Assembly: GCF_046719735.1 (NCBI RefSeq) | Contig: NZ_JAUTWQ010000025.1 | Coordinates: forward strand, 1-64,000 | DNA: 64,000 nucleotides | Source of the DNA: Halobacillus_B rhizosphaerae | Lineage (GTDB): Bacteria > Bacillota > Bacilli > Bacillales > Halobacillaceae | Direction of reading: 5' to 3' | Shown: positions 7,988 to 16,553 of the stretch, piece by piece | How the letters are laid out: every line of letters begins with the position of its first letter | Numbering within the stretch: the stretch's first letter is position 1 | The notes under the pieces: generated by a model | Seen by the model: only the letters and a program-made list of their open reading frames with translations | What the model was told of the DNA's origin: nothing | Database searches by the model: none | Made by a program: the position numbers and the translations under genes

Positions 7988-8149
7988 TTAATTATTCTCC
8001 CTTGAAAACTTGTAAATCATAAATAAAATAAGAATGATTACAATAACGAAGTAAAGCACGAACGGTAGTCCCAAAAATTGAACCACTAAAAAAGGGAAAA
8101 TAAGTATAGCTAGTGTGTAAATAATAGTATTCATAAAATTAGTAAACAT
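7988..8149 (-). CDS. Small hydrophobic membrane protein
   Basis: 53 aa from ATG 8149 (MFTNFMNTIIYTLAIL...). Two hydrophobic stretches separated by a short turn, then a basic tail (YKFSREN). The frame stays open upstream to a TTG, but TAGGAGGT lies inside that extension (8165-8173), so translation probably starts after it; the spacing to ATG 8149 is long, so the start is uncertain. No family recognised. It lies upstream of the permease gene on the same strand. Confidence 0.5.
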   Translation of the reverse strand: MFTNFMNTIIYTLAILIFPFLVVQFLGLPFVLYFVIVIILILFMIYKFSRENN

Positions 8150-8282
8150 ATTTATCTTTGTCTTACCTCCTAACAATTATTTAATAATCTACAAGAAAAC
8201 TTTATCCGATTATTAATTTTTTTGGATGTCTTATATCACTCTTCTATATGAAGTTACTTCATTCCTTCCTAAAATTTCTTTA

Positions 8283-8404
8283 TACTATAATATAAATATC
8301 AGGTGTGAAATGCTCCCTCACCAATTGCGGGGATAATTTCATGCTGCTTAAAGAAGTGAGAATTTTCAAATTCATCTGCAGCTAAAGCTGGGAGGTAGAA
8401 GATT
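8283..8404 (+). promoter_or_regulatory. Promoter and pseudoknot-capable leader of the methyltransferase gene
   Basis: A TATAAT-like -10 region (about 8283-8294) precedes a roughly 100-base leader. TGAAAT (8306-8311) can pair with ATTTCA (8336-8341), while CTCAC in the enclosed loop (8317-8321) can pair with GTGAG at 8356-8360, giving an H-type pseudoknot. A competing hairpin CCC/GGG exists inside. A small CAGCT/AGCTG hairpin sits directly before GGGAGG, the ribosome binding site. I do not recognise a known riboswitch class. Confidence 0.35.
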
Positions 8405-9070
8405 ATGAATTCGTTGTGGAAGCAAGTAGACGATTATTATAATGAAAAATTGAACACCATGGATCCTGTTATGGCCTCTGTTCTCCAAGCAAACAAGAAG
8501 GCAGGATTGCCGGCGATCGATGTTTCGCCATTGCAAGGGAAGCAGCTTTATTTGCTTGCTAAACTTAAAGGCGCAAAGAATATCTTAGAAATTGGAACAC
8601 TTGGAGGCTACAGCACAATTTGGCTGGCTAGAGCTCTGCCGGAAGACGGTAAGATGATTTCGCTTGAATTCAGTGAGAAGCATGCGGCAGTGGCTCGGGA
8701 AAATTTGAAAAGAGCGGGTGTCGAACATAAAGTCGAAGTTTTAGTTGGACCAGCACTAGAAACGCTCCCTGTACTTGAGGAAAAAGGATTTTCTGATTTT
8801 GATTTCGTGTTTATCGACGCCGATAAAAGTAATAACCCGGGTTATCTCAAATGGGCGTTGGAACTTTGTGTTTCTGGTGCTGCAATCGTGGGAGACAATG
8901 TTGTTCGAAATGGGGAGGTAGTAGAACAAGAGAGTGAAGACGAAGGGATCAAAGGAATTAGAGAGTTCACAGACCTTTTGTCTACGGACAGTCGGATTGA
9001 TTCGACAGCTGTTCAAACCGTAGGCAGTAAAGGTTACGATGGATTTGTTCTCGGGATTGTGGAAAAGTAA
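8405..9070 (+). CDS. SAM-dependent O-methyltransferase (COG4122 type)
   Basis: 221 aa class I methyltransferase of the catechol/caffeoyl-CoA O-methyltransferase family. Motif I is EIGTLGGYST (about 62-71), the metal-binding loop is FVFIDADKSNNPGY (about 135-148) and VGDNVVRNG (about 162-170) provides the second metal ligand. It would transfer a methyl group from S-adenosylmethionine to a hydroxyl group using a divalent metal; the natural acceptor in Bacillaceae homologues is not established. ATG 8405 follows GGGAGG. It is a single-gene unit with its own leader and a terminator at 9092. Confidence 0.88.
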   Translation: MNSLWKQVDDYYNEKLNTMDPVMASVLQANKKAGLPAIDVSPLQGKQLYLLAKLKGAKNILEIGTLGGYSTIWLARALPEDGKMISLEFSEKHAAVARENLKRAGVEHKVEVLVGPALETLPVLEEKGFSDFDFVFIDADKSNNPGYLKWALELCVSGAAIVGDNVVRNGEVVEQESEDEGIKGIREFTDLLSTDSRIDSTAVQTVGSKGYDGFVLGIVEK

Positions 9071-9091
9071 CGTAACATAAGGTAATTAAAA

Positions 9092-9126
9092 AGGACTGTT
9101 CTCCGTAGTTTAGGGAACAGTCTTCT
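9092..9126 (+). terminator. Terminator after O-methyltransferase
   Basis: GACTGTTC / GAACAGTC stem followed by TTCT. Confidence 0.7.
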
Positions 9127-9206
9127 GCTGCTAAAGACATTCAACTGTTATTCAAACAGTGGGCAGTATAGGTTTTATCCTCGAGTTTGTTTATGAAAAT
9201 ATAAGG

Positions 9207-9380
9207 TCAATCATTTTTTCTTTCCTTATTATCAAAATAGATATATAAACTACCAGTAATTACTAAACCAATCATTAGGATCGTCCACCAAGGGTCATTG
9301 CTTATAGTTGAGTGATTTACGATGATTGTTCCTATGCAGAATAAAATTGTTATGGAAAGGAAAAATATTACCTTTTTAAT
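9207..9380 (-). CDS. Small two-span membrane protein with apparent ATT start
   Basis: 57-codon frame on the minus strand (stop TGA at 9207-9209). Two hydrophobic segments: KVIFFLSITILFCIGTIIV (about 3-21) and WWTILMIGLVITGSLYIYF (about 31-49), then a charged tail. A perfect AGGAGG lies 6 bases upstream of an ATT at 9378-9380; no ATG, GTG or TTG exists between that site and codon 36. ATT initiation is rare (known for infC), so either this gene uses ATT or it is decaying. No family recognised. Confidence 0.45.
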   Translation of the reverse strand: MKKVIFFLSITILFCIGTIIVNHSTISNDPWWTILMIGLVITGSLYIYFDNKERKND

Positions 9381-9556
9381 GCTAATCCTCCTAGGGTGTT
9401 TTAAATTATATTACCTCTCTATTCAACGGGCCAAACGTTATCCAATGCATTCATGGAAAATTACGTGTGAGAAAGTTGATAAATTCTAAAAAGTCAAACA
9501 GGAATTTTAGTGATTTTTAAAGAAAAAGTATATATAGACAAAAAGGAGGAATACAC

Positions 9557-9775
9557 ATGGCAGAAGTATCTTCTATGAAACAAGCGGTGGATTTGCTACG
9601 GGGGAAGGGACTTTCCAATAGGGAAATCCTTAGTAATGTGGATAACAGCCATTTCCCTTTCGATGATGAAGAAGTCGTAATGACGTTCATTGATTTACAA
9701 ATTGAATGTTCCTCTGATCAAGATTTTGACAAATTAGTAGCTTATTTATATCAATTTGATTTGAATGAATCATAG
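9557..9775 (+). CDS. Hypothetical 72-aa protein
   Basis: Acidic soluble protein beginning MAEVSSMKQAVDLLRGKG, predicted mostly helical. ATG 9557 is preceded by AAGGAGG at ideal spacing and a strong terminator follows, so it is a real single-gene unit. No domain recognised. The order helix-NREILSNV-FDDEEVVMTFIDLQ suggests a small regulatory or adaptor protein, but nothing in the sequence fixes a function. Confidence 0.7.
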   Translation: MAEVSSMKQAVDLLRGKGLSNREILSNVDNSHFPFDDEEVVMTFIDLQIECSSDQDFDKLVAYLYQFDLNES

Positions 9776-9813
9776 CACCATAAAGAAAGATAACCAAGAG
9801 GAACAATGAATAC

Positions 9814-9855
9814 AAATAAGTCCCGCATCCAGAGACGGATGCGGGACTTATTTAA
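9814..9855 (+). terminator. Strong terminator
   Basis: 17-bp stem AAATAAGTCCCGCATCC / GGATGCGGGACTTATTT with a 6-base loop. Effective in both directions. Confidence 0.9.
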
Positions 9856-9991
9856 GTTAAAGTTTACCTGAAAATTTGAATTGAATTTAATTCTTTTATA
9901 GAACCAATTAAGAAGGTAGCTTCACTTCTATTCTACGCATAAAACTTCTGTGTCCCACTATGGTATGTAGGATAGATTTAGAATTAGAGGG

Positions 9992-10020
9992 TTGTAAAAC
10001 GCTTTCAACCTATGTATAAT
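9992..10020 (+). promoter_or_regulatory. SigA promoter with embedded cre-like site for the LacI regulator
   Basis: TTGTAA (9992-9997), 17-bp spacer, TATAAT (10015-10020). The spacer start contains TAAAACGCTTTCA (9995-10007), 12 of 14 positions of the CcpA cre consensus, so carbon catabolite repression is likely. Confidence 0.65.
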
Positions 10021-10038
10021 CCAAAATAAGTTAATGAT

Positions 10039-10052
10039 CCAAAACGTTTCGG
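10039..10052 (+). promoter_or_regulatory. LacI-family operator, copy 1 (autoregulatory)
   Basis: CCAAAACGTTTCGG, one mismatch from the palindrome CCGAAACGTTTCGG found at 11104-11117. It sits between the -10 and the start of the regulator gene, the usual place for autorepression. Confidence 0.6.
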
Positions 10053-10072
10053 AAAGGAAAATGTAAAAAGCT

Positions 10073-11086
10073 ATGGCTACCATCAAAGATATTGCAAAAC
10101 TGGCTGGAGTTTCCGTTACAACAGTTTCTAGAGCTTTAAACGGTTATTCCGATGTAAATACTAAAACCAAGCAGCGCATCGAAGAAATAGCAAAAGAAAT
10201 CGAGTACAGTCCGAACGCTTTGGCAAGAAGTCTTGTGATGAATAAGACGAAGACAATAGGTTTACTGGTATCCGGGCTGTCACGGGAAGGAGCAAAGGAT
10301 AATATTGTATTCGATGTACTTACAGGAATTAATGAATTTTGCGGTGCCGAAGAGTATGACCTTGTCCTTTTTAATACGACCACCTCTAAGCAGAAGGAGA
10401 AGACCTATGCTCAGTTATGCAGAGAGCGCCGGGTGGAAGGCGTCATAGTTCAAGGAATAAAGAATGACGATCCCTATCTTCAAGAGATCTTTGACAGTAA
10501 TATTCCGTGCGTTCTAATTGACGTACCGGTAGAAAGTGAAACAGCTGGGTATGTCACAACGGATAACGTCGATGGAATAATGAAAACAATTAGGCATCTA
10601 GCAAAGCTTGGACATGAAAACATTGCCATGGTAAATGGCCATGATCAGGCTTTTGTAAGCAAAGAACGATTTAAAGGTTTTGAACTGGGTATGCTTGAAG
10701 CCGGACTGACTGTTCGTAACGAATGGGTTTGCGATGGAGAATACAGTGAAAGAAAAGCTCAAGAGGAGGCCCTGAAGCTGCTAAACACTTATCCAGAAAT
10801 TACAGCTTTTGTATGCGCGAGTGATCTTATGGCACTCGGGGTGGTGCGTGCAGCTAAAGAGCTGGGACGGAAAGTTCCGGACCAATTATCGGTAACAGGT
10901 TACGATGATATTACCCTTGCTTCCTACGTGACCCCGGCGCTTACTACAGTAGCTCAGGATTGTTTCCGAATGGGTTATGCTGCTGCAGATCTGCTGCTAA
11001 GTATTCTTCGTCAAACTTCAGGGGACAGAGTACGATTGATTGAAAATGAATTAAAGATAAGAAATACGACAAAAGAAATAAAATAA
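10073..11086 (+). CDS. LacI/GalR-family transcriptional regulator of the sugar operon
   Basis: 337 aa. The N-terminal helix-turn-helix is typical (ATIKDIAKLAGVSVTTVSRALN, hinge region NALARSLVMNKT), followed by a periplasmic-binding-protein-like effector domain (about 60-330) with GLLVSGLSREG and AFVCASDLMALGVVRAAKE. It should bind the three CGAAACGTTTCG-like sites at 10039, 11104 and 11140 and release them on binding a sugar. It lies just upstream and co-directional with the glycosidase and ABC transporter genes. The likely inducer is the oligosaccharide or disaccharide handled by those genes; its identity cannot be read from sequence. Confidence 0.92.
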   Translation: MATIKDIAKLAGVSVTTVSRALNGYSDVNTKTKQRIEEIAKEIEYSPNALARSLVMNKTKTIGLLVSGLSREGAKDNIVFDVLTGINEFCGAEEYDLVLFNTTTSKQKEKTYAQLCRERRVEGVIVQGIKNDDPYLQEIFDSNIPCVLIDVPVESETAGYVTTDNVDGIMKTIRHLAKLGHENIAMVNGHDQAFVSKERFKGFELGMLEAGLTVRNEWVCDGEYSERKAQEEALKLLNTYPEITAFVCASDLMALGVVRAAKELGRKVPDQLSVTGYDDITLASYVTPALTTVAQDCFRMGYAAADLLLSILRQTSGDRVRLIENELKIRNTTKEIK

Positions 11087-11103
11087 ATTTTTTTATGAAA
11101 GTT

Positions 11104-11117
11104 CCGAAACGTTTCGG
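11104..11117 (+). promoter_or_regulatory. LacI-family operator, copy 2 (perfect palindrome)
   Basis: CCGAAACGTTTCGG, fully palindromic, between the regulator and the glycosidase gene. Confidence 0.7.
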
Positions 11118-11139
11118 ATGTTATTTTTTTAACCAGAAT

Positions 11140-11153
11140 TCAAAACGTTTCGG
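11140..11153 (+). promoter_or_regulatory. LacI-family operator, copy 3
   Basis: TCAAAACGTTTCGG; its centre is 36 bp from the centre of copy 2. It lies immediately before the ribosome binding site of the glycosidase gene. Confidence 0.65.
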
Positions 11154-11169
11154 GTAAAGGGGTGTATGA

Positions 11170-13284
11170 ATGGATTACCGTGTTTTGAAAGACAATGAAT
11201 TATTTTTACTAACAGATAAAGGTGGAGATATTCCACTTGAGCATCCTTATGGGCTTGGACTTTATAGACGGGATACTCGGTTTTTAAGCGAAATGTCACT
11301 GACAGTTAACGGTGAACCATTGGTCCTGCTGAAATCGGAAGCAGGTAAAAGCTATGAGTCTTCTATACTCTTAACAAACTCACATATGGAAAAGGATGGT
11401 GTGCTTGAACTCTGGAGGGAATCGATAGAAATTGAAAGGTTCCGCTATATCTCGGAAGACGTTCTATATGAAACAATTCGAGCGAAAAGCTACTATCCAA
11501 AACCTGTCAGCTTTTCATTGGAGCTTTCCTTTGAAGCAGACTTTGCGGATATGTTTATCGTTCGAGGATTTCAGCATGGTGAAGTGGGAACAAAGCATGA
11601 AACGAAAGTAGAGGATGATCGTCTCATCTTTAATTACACAGGTTCGGATCAAGTCAACCGGTCCACACAAGTGATTTGGAATTCTTCTTCCGGAGCTGAG
11701 GTGGAAGGAAGCACGATCGCTTTTCCATTTGAATTAGCACATGAAGAATTGAAAGAAGTAACCGTACGGGTGGTCGCTCTCGTGGGTGAGGAGAGGAAAC
11801 AGCCACTACCCGCGCATCAAGCCTTTCAAAATCTTAAGCAATCGCATGAAAAATGGAAGGATACGGCGATGAAAGTAGTCACAGATCATCAACCGTTGAA
11901 CCATCTGATTGAGCGAAGCGTACAAGATCTTCGTGTACTGTCAACTGATGTTGGGTTCGGACCATTTTTTGTAGCTGGTCTGCCGTGGTTTGGTGTTCCT
12001 TTTGGACGCGATAGTTTGATTGCAGCTCTTCAGGTGCTTCCTTTTCACCCGGAGATAGCTAAAGGAACTTTAAGGACGATGGCCCGTTATCAAGGCACAA
12101 AGAAAAATGAATGGCGAGATGAGGAACCGGGAAAAATTATGCACGAAATCCGCTATGGCGAGCTGGCGAATACGAATCAGGTTCCTTTCACCCCATACTA
12201 CGGAACGGTTGATGCGACACCTTTATATCTGGTGCTTTTAACGGAATACGTAAGGTGGACAAAAGATATAGATTTATTTAAAGAACTACTTCCGAGTGTT
12301 GAAAGCGCTATCGAATGGATCGATCAATTTGGCGATCGAGATGGGGATGGATTTATCGAGTACCATCAAGCATCTAGTAAAGGGATAGCCAATCAAGGAT
12401 GGAAAGATTCAGCAGATTCTATTGTCCATAGAAACGGGGATTATGCCAAATCGCCGATTGCTTTAGCAGAGGTTCAAGGGTATGTGTACCAGGCACGACT
12501 TGGAATTGCTGAGATGTACCAATCTACGGGCAATTCTAGAAAAGCGGAAAAATTGATCTCCCAGGCATCCCGCTTAAAGAAAGAATTCAATGAAGCTTTC
12601 TGGATGGAGGATGTTGGATATTTTGCAATAGCCTTGGATGAGCATAAAAAACAGGTCGGTACGATTACCTCCAACCCAGGGCACGCATTGTATGCTGGTT
12701 TAATAGAAGAAGGTAAACAGAAACAGGTGCTAGATTCACTCGTTTCCCCAAAGATGTTTTCAGGTTATGGAATTCGGACGATGGCAGAAGGGGAAGCCGG
12801 GTACAATCCGATGAGTTATCACGATGGAAGTGTATGGCCTCATGATAACAGTTTGATTTTGCTTGGGATGGGTTTTGTTCAGGGTCATCACCAAGCTAAT
12901 GTTGTCATGGAGGGACTGATCGAGGCATCGCGTTCTTTTGAATATGCGCGCCTTCCGGAATTGTTTTGTGGCTATGGAAGAGAAGAAGGAAAGCCGGTCC
13001 CTTATCCGGTTGCTTGTTCTCCGCAGGCATGGGCAGCCGGTACTTCCTTAACGTTTGTTCGGACGATGCTAGGTCTTTACCCCACATATGACAGCAGGGA
13101 AATTATACTTACTCCAAACTTTGTGAGCGGAATGAACGAAATGTCAGTCCAGGACATGCCATTAGCTGGGGGGAAAGTCTCTTTTACCGTCAAACGTCGA
13201 GGAGAAAAGTACGAGCTCGATGTTAAAGCAAACTCCAGTGGTTTGAATATAAATCTTCAATTCGAATCACAAATTCACATATAA
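11170..13284 (+). CDS. Amylo-alpha-1,6-glucosidase / glycogen-debranching-like glycosidase
   Basis: 704 aa, COG3408 type. The N-terminal beta-rich domain (about 1-220) shows the family hallmark YRRDTRFLSEMSL near residue 35; the C-terminal alpha/alpha barrel (about 240-680) contains FGRDSLIAALQ, HEIRYGELAN, PYYGTVDATPLYLVLL and the late SYHDGSVWPHDN block. It should hydrolyse glucosidic bonds in an oligosaccharide or branched glucan; there is no signal peptide, so it acts in the cytoplasm on imported sugar. ATG 11170 follows AAAGGGG. It is the first structural gene of the operon, controlled by two operators, and co-transcribed with the ABC transporter. Confidence 0.85.
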   Translation: MDYRVLKDNELFLLTDKGGDIPLEHPYGLGLYRRDTRFLSEMSLTVNGEPLVLLKSEAGKSYESSILLTNSHMEKDGVLELWRESIEIERFRYISEDVLYETIRAKSYYPKPVSFSLELSFEADFADMFIVRGFQHGEVGTKHETKVEDDRLIFNYTGSDQVNRSTQVIWNSSSGAEVEGSTIAFPFELAHEELKEVTVRVVALVGEERKQPLPAHQAFQNLKQSHEKWKDTAMKVVTDHQPLNHLIERSVQDLRVLSTDVGFGPFFVAGLPWFGVPFGRDSLIAALQVLPFHPEIAKGTLRTMARYQGTKKNEWRDEEPGKIMHEIRYGELANTNQVPFTPYYGTVDATPLYLVLLTEYVRWTKDIDLFKELLPSVESAIEWIDQFGDRDGDGFIEYHQASSKGIANQGWKDSADSIVHRNGDYAKSPIALAEVQGYVYQARLGIAEMYQSTGNSRKAEKLISQASRLKKEFNEAFWMEDVGYFAIALDEHKKQVGTITSNPGHALYAGLIEEGKQKQVLDSLVSPKMFSGYGIRTMAEGEAGYNPMSYHDGSVWPHDNSLILLGMGFVQGHHQANVVMEGLIEASRSFEYARLPELFCGYGREEGKPVPYPVACSPQAWAAGTSLTFVRTMLGLYPTYDSREIILTPNFVSGMNEMSVQDMPLAGGKVSFTVKRRGEKYELDVKANSSGLNINLQFESQIHI

Positions 13285-13305
13285 AACTTTTGAAGGGGTA
13301 GATAC

Positions 13306-14595
13306 ATGATGAAAATTAACAAAATACTGGCTGCTGTTGGGGTAACTGGAATGTTAATGGGAACTGCTCTTACGGGATGCAGCAATGATACTTCCGGACA
13401 GAAAGACGAGGGTGGAAGCGATGGTAAACAGGTAACCGTCGAACTTGCGGGCTGGGGCAGTACTCCCGAAGAGAAGGAATTGCTGGACCAGACACTTAAG
13501 GAGTTTGAAGACTCTCATCCGAATATCAAAGTTGAGCATGAAGTCATTGCCGATCAATACATGGATGTGATGAAAACTCGTCTCGTTGGGGGAGAAGCTG
13601 CGGATGTATTTTATCTCGATGCATTTGAAGCTCCCGGGCTTGCTAAAACTGGGGTGCTCGAACCTCTCGACGATTATGTGACGGAAGAATTCGATATCAA
13701 TGATTTTCAGGATCCGCTGTTAAATGCTTTCAAGCTTGATGGGAAACAGTACGGATTTCCGAAAGACTTCTCTACCCTTGCCTTATTTTACGATAAGGAA
13801 GCATTTAAAAAAGCAGGCCTTGAAGGTCCTCCCAAAACGTGGAATGAACTTAGAGAATATGCGAAGAAGCTGACAGTAGATGAAGACGGAGACGGTGAAC
13901 CGGATCAATACGGTCTGGGTTTCTCTTCTGAGCTTGCTCGTCAGTTCTATAAGCTAAAGCCTTATGGAGCGAAGGTCGTGGATAAGAACAATGAAGCAGC
14001 TTTCGCGAGCGATGATGCGATTGACGCCCTGGAGCCAATTGTTGAAATGAAGAAAGATAAAATTGCCGCTCTTCCTTCTGATACTGGAACAGACTGGGGC
14101 GGAGATATGTTCGGTCAAGGGAAAGCAGCCATGGTGATTGAAGGCAACTGGACCGTCCCATTCCTTGAAAGCAACTTCTCAGATAAGGACTATGCAACAG
14201 CTGAACTCCCAACCGTTAATGGGGAGAAGGCAACAGCTGCGTTTACAGTGGCTTATGTAATGAACAAACAATCGAAAGTGAAAGACGCTGCGTGGGAATT
14301 AATTTCCTACCTTACTGGTAAAGAAGGAATGAAAACTTGGACAAGCAAAGGTCTTGCTCTTCCGACTCGGGAATCGGTAGCGGCTGAGCTTGGATTTGAC
14401 CAGGATCCCATTCGTAAAGCATTTGTCGACGGAGCGTCTTATGCTCAGCCTTGGCAGGCAGGACCTAATCTTCCGACCATTAATAATAATTTTAACAACC
14501 AGTTCACCAGCGCTCTATTAGGCGATCAATCTCTTGATGATGCTCTCCAGAAAGCTCAGAAAACGGCGAATAAGGAAATAAAAGCATCTAACTAA
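13306..14595 (+). CDS. Sugar ABC transporter substrate-binding lipoprotein
   Basis: 429 aa of the family 1 extracellular solute-binding proteins (MalE type). Signal peptide with lipobox LTGC (lipidated Cys at about 25) and a Gly/Asp/Lys-rich linker. The body shows VELAGWGSTPEEKELLDQ, DVFYLDAFEAPGLAKTGVLEPL and the late AFTVAYVMNKQS and WELISYLTGKEG blocks. It captures sugar outside the membrane for the two permeases encoded next. GAAGGGG precedes ATG 13306; a second ATG at 13309 is equally possible. Located 21 nt after the glycosidase gene. Confidence 0.92.
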   Translation: MMKINKILAAVGVTGMLMGTALTGCSNDTSGQKDEGGSDGKQVTVELAGWGSTPEEKELLDQTLKEFEDSHPNIKVEHEVIADQYMDVMKTRLVGGEAADVFYLDAFEAPGLAKTGVLEPLDDYVTEEFDINDFQDPLLNAFKLDGKQYGFPKDFSTLALFYDKEAFKKAGLEGPPKTWNELREYAKKLTVDEDGDGEPDQYGLGFSSELARQFYKLKPYGAKVVDKNNEAAFASDDAIDALEPIVEMKKDKIAALPSDTGTDWGGDMFGQGKAAMVIEGNWTVPFLESNFSDKDYATAELPTVNGEKATAAFTVAYVMNKQSKVKDAAWELISYLTGKEGMKTWTSKGLALPTRESVAAELGFDQDPIRKAFVDGASYAQPWQAGPNLPTINNNFNNQFTSALLGDQSLDDALQKAQKTANKEIKASN

Positions 14596-14624
14596 ATGAA
14601 CGTGAGAGTTACTGATAGTTAACT

Positions 14625-14651
14625 GAAGGGAGGGCCAGATCCCCTCCTTTC
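14625..14651 (+). terminator. Intra-operon hairpin between binding protein and permease genes
   Basis: AAGGGAGGG / CCCCTCCTTT hairpin in the 118-bp gap. Such attenuating or mRNA-processing hairpins are typical after binding-protein genes and keep their expression above that of the permeases. Confidence 0.6.
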
Positions 14652-14713
14652 ATCCTTGACTTTCATCTTAATGAAACAGACTAAGGGCAATCCTTAATGA
14701 AAGAGGTGGCGAT

Positions 14714-15682
14714 ATGGAACCGGCTAGAAAAGAAAAACCTTCTGTGGAACATAAGTATTCGAAACCGCCGAAAAAAAAGAAGCGGCCGAAGCGATACATG
14801 AGTAAAGGAATGAAAGAAGGGATCTCGGGCTATGTGTTTATGAGTCCGACAATTTTCACTATTGGTGTATTTGTAGTCATCCCGATTATCTATGCCTTTT
14901 ATTTATCCTTTAATGATGTGCAGCTGCTCGGCGGTATTGACTATAAGTTTATCGGAATGGAAAACTATGCTCGTACATTGGATGATTCGAGAGCCATGAT
15001 TGCACTTAAAAATACGGCAGAATATGTGCTGATTGTGGTACCTATTCAGACTTGTCTAGCTTTATTACTTGCGGCAGCATTAAACTCCAATATTCGCGGC
15101 AAAAATGCTTTTCGTATTATTTTCTTTCTGCCGACGGTAACATCTTCCGCGGTTCTTACGATTATTTTCATGTGGATGTACAATCCAGATGGGTTGATCA
15201 ACACATTTCTTAAGTTCTTAAGCCTTCCAACTTATAACTGGCTGGCAGACCCTGATATTGCATTGAAATCGATCATGATCATGAATATATGGGCAACTGC
15301 TCCATTCTTTATGGTGATTTATCTGGCAGCAATGCAGGATATTTCCGATTCCGTTTATGAAGCGGCAACCATCGATGGGGCAAATTGGTGGCAGAAATTC
15401 CTCTATATTACGGTTCCTATTCTGAAACCTGTTACTTTCTTTGTCGTCGTTATGGGAGTAATCGGAACATTCCAGCTGTTTGATCAGTCTTACATTTTCT
15501 CAGGAGGATCAGGCGGACCGAATAATTCGACATTGACAGTTGTGCTGCTAATCTATCAATACGCTTTTAAATCTCTTGATATGGGGTATGCTTCGGCCCT
15601 GGCTGTTGTACTTGCCTTCATCATTATGATCGTAACCATCATTCAGAAGAAATTCTTTGGAGAGGAAAAACTACATGATTAA
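14714..15682 (+). CDS. Sugar ABC transporter permease (MalF/UgpA type)
   Basis: 322 aa. A basic cytoplasmic N-terminus (PPKKKKRPKRY) is followed by six membrane segments and the EAA loop YEAATIDGANWWQKFLYITV (about 215-234) that docks on the ATPase. ATG 14714 follows GAAAGAGGTGG. It pairs with the permease at 15695 and the binding protein at 13306. No ATPase gene is present in the operon, as is usual for Bacillus sugar importers that share MsmX. Confidence 0.92.
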   Translation: MEPARKEKPSVEHKYSKPPKKKKRPKRYMSKGMKEGISGYVFMSPTIFTIGVFVVIPIIYAFYLSFNDVQLLGGIDYKFIGMENYARTLDDSRAMIALKNTAEYVLIVVPIQTCLALLLAAALNSNIRGKNAFRIIFFLPTVTSSAVLTIIFMWMYNPDGLINTFLKFLSLPTYNWLADPDIALKSIMIMNIWATAPFFMVIYLAAMQDISDSVYEAATIDGANWWQKFLYITVPILKPVTFFVVVMGVIGTFQLFDQSYIFSGGSGGPNNSTLTVVLLIYQYAFKSLDMGYASALAVVLAFIIMIVTIIQKKFFGEEKLHD

Positions 15683-15694
15683 GGGGGGGCACCA

Positions 15695-16516
15695 ATGAAG
15701 AAAAATACTTTAACGAAGCTAGTTGTGTATGGAATATTAATTATTTATGCCGTAGTGACATTCATTCCTTTTCTATGGGCGATACTTTCTTCTTTTAAGC
15801 CTTTATCTGAAATTGTTTCAGGCATCACATTCTTCCCGGAACATTTCACTTTAAATAACTATACGGAGATCTTTTCAAGACAACCTCTCTTCTTACGGTG
15901 GATGTTTAACTCTATATTCATTACAGCTTGTATGGTCATTTTGAATATTATCTTTAATTCTATGGCTGGATATGCTCTTGCACGAGTGAAATTTGCTGGT
16001 CGTAAGTTCTGGTTCTTTCTCATCTTAGTTGTGTTGATGATTCCTTTCCAAGTTACCTTAATTCCTAGTTATCTCATTTTGAAGGCATTCGGATGGCTGG
16101 ATACTTATCAAGGACTAATTATTCCCGGCATGGTCAACGCGACTTTCATATTTATGATGAGACAGTTCTTTCTAAATTTCCCTAAAGAACTAGAGGAAGC
16201 TGCTCAAATGGACGGTCTCAGCAGAATAGGGACGTTCTTCAAAATTGTTATGCCTTTAGCTAAGCCTGCACTTGCAGCTCAGGCAGTATTCATTTTCATG
16301 TCCTCATGGAATGATTTTATGCGGCCATTGATTATTATGTCTTCCGAAGATATGTTCACATTGACGCTTGGATTAAACTCATTTAAAGGACAGTACATTA
16401 GCTTTTGGAATTTAATTATGGCTGCTTCAACGCTTATGACGATGCCCTCCTTATTAATCTATGCCTTCTTTAACCGCTATTTTATAAAAGGGGTTACGTT
16501 CACAGGAGGAAAATAA
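15695..16516 (+). CDS. Sugar ABC transporter permease (MalG/UgpE type)
   Basis: 273 aa, six membrane segments, EAA loop LEEAAQMDGLSRIGTFFKIV (about 167-186) and the family ending FFNRYFIKGVTFTGGK. The start at 15695 follows AAGGGGGGG; it lies 12 nt after the first permease. Last gene of the operon, followed by a terminator. Confidence 0.93.
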   Translation: MKKNTLTKLVVYGILIIYAVVTFIPFLWAILSSFKPLSEIVSGITFFPEHFTLNNYTEIFSRQPLFLRWMFNSIFITACMVILNIIFNSMAGYALARVKFAGRKFWFFLILVVLMIPFQVTLIPSYLILKAFGWLDTYQGLIIPGMVNATFIFMMRQFFLNFPKELEEAAQMDGLSRIGTFFKIVMPLAKPALAAQAVFIFMSSWNDFMRPLIIMSSEDMFTLTLGLNSFKGQYISFWNLIMAASTLMTMPSLLIYAFFNRYFIKGVTFTGGK

Positions 16517-16523
16517 TATCCGG

Positions 16524-16553
16524 ACTCTCAAGTTTGTAGCTTGGGAGTTTTTC
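16524..16553 (+). terminator. Terminator of the sugar operon
   Basis: ACTCTCAAG / CTTGGGAGT stem followed by TTTTTCT. Confidence 0.75.

Noticed and set aside
13850..14212. 120-codon open frame antisense to the sugar-binding protein gene
   Set aside because: No ribosome binding site, low-complexity product, and the plus-strand gene is clearly coding.
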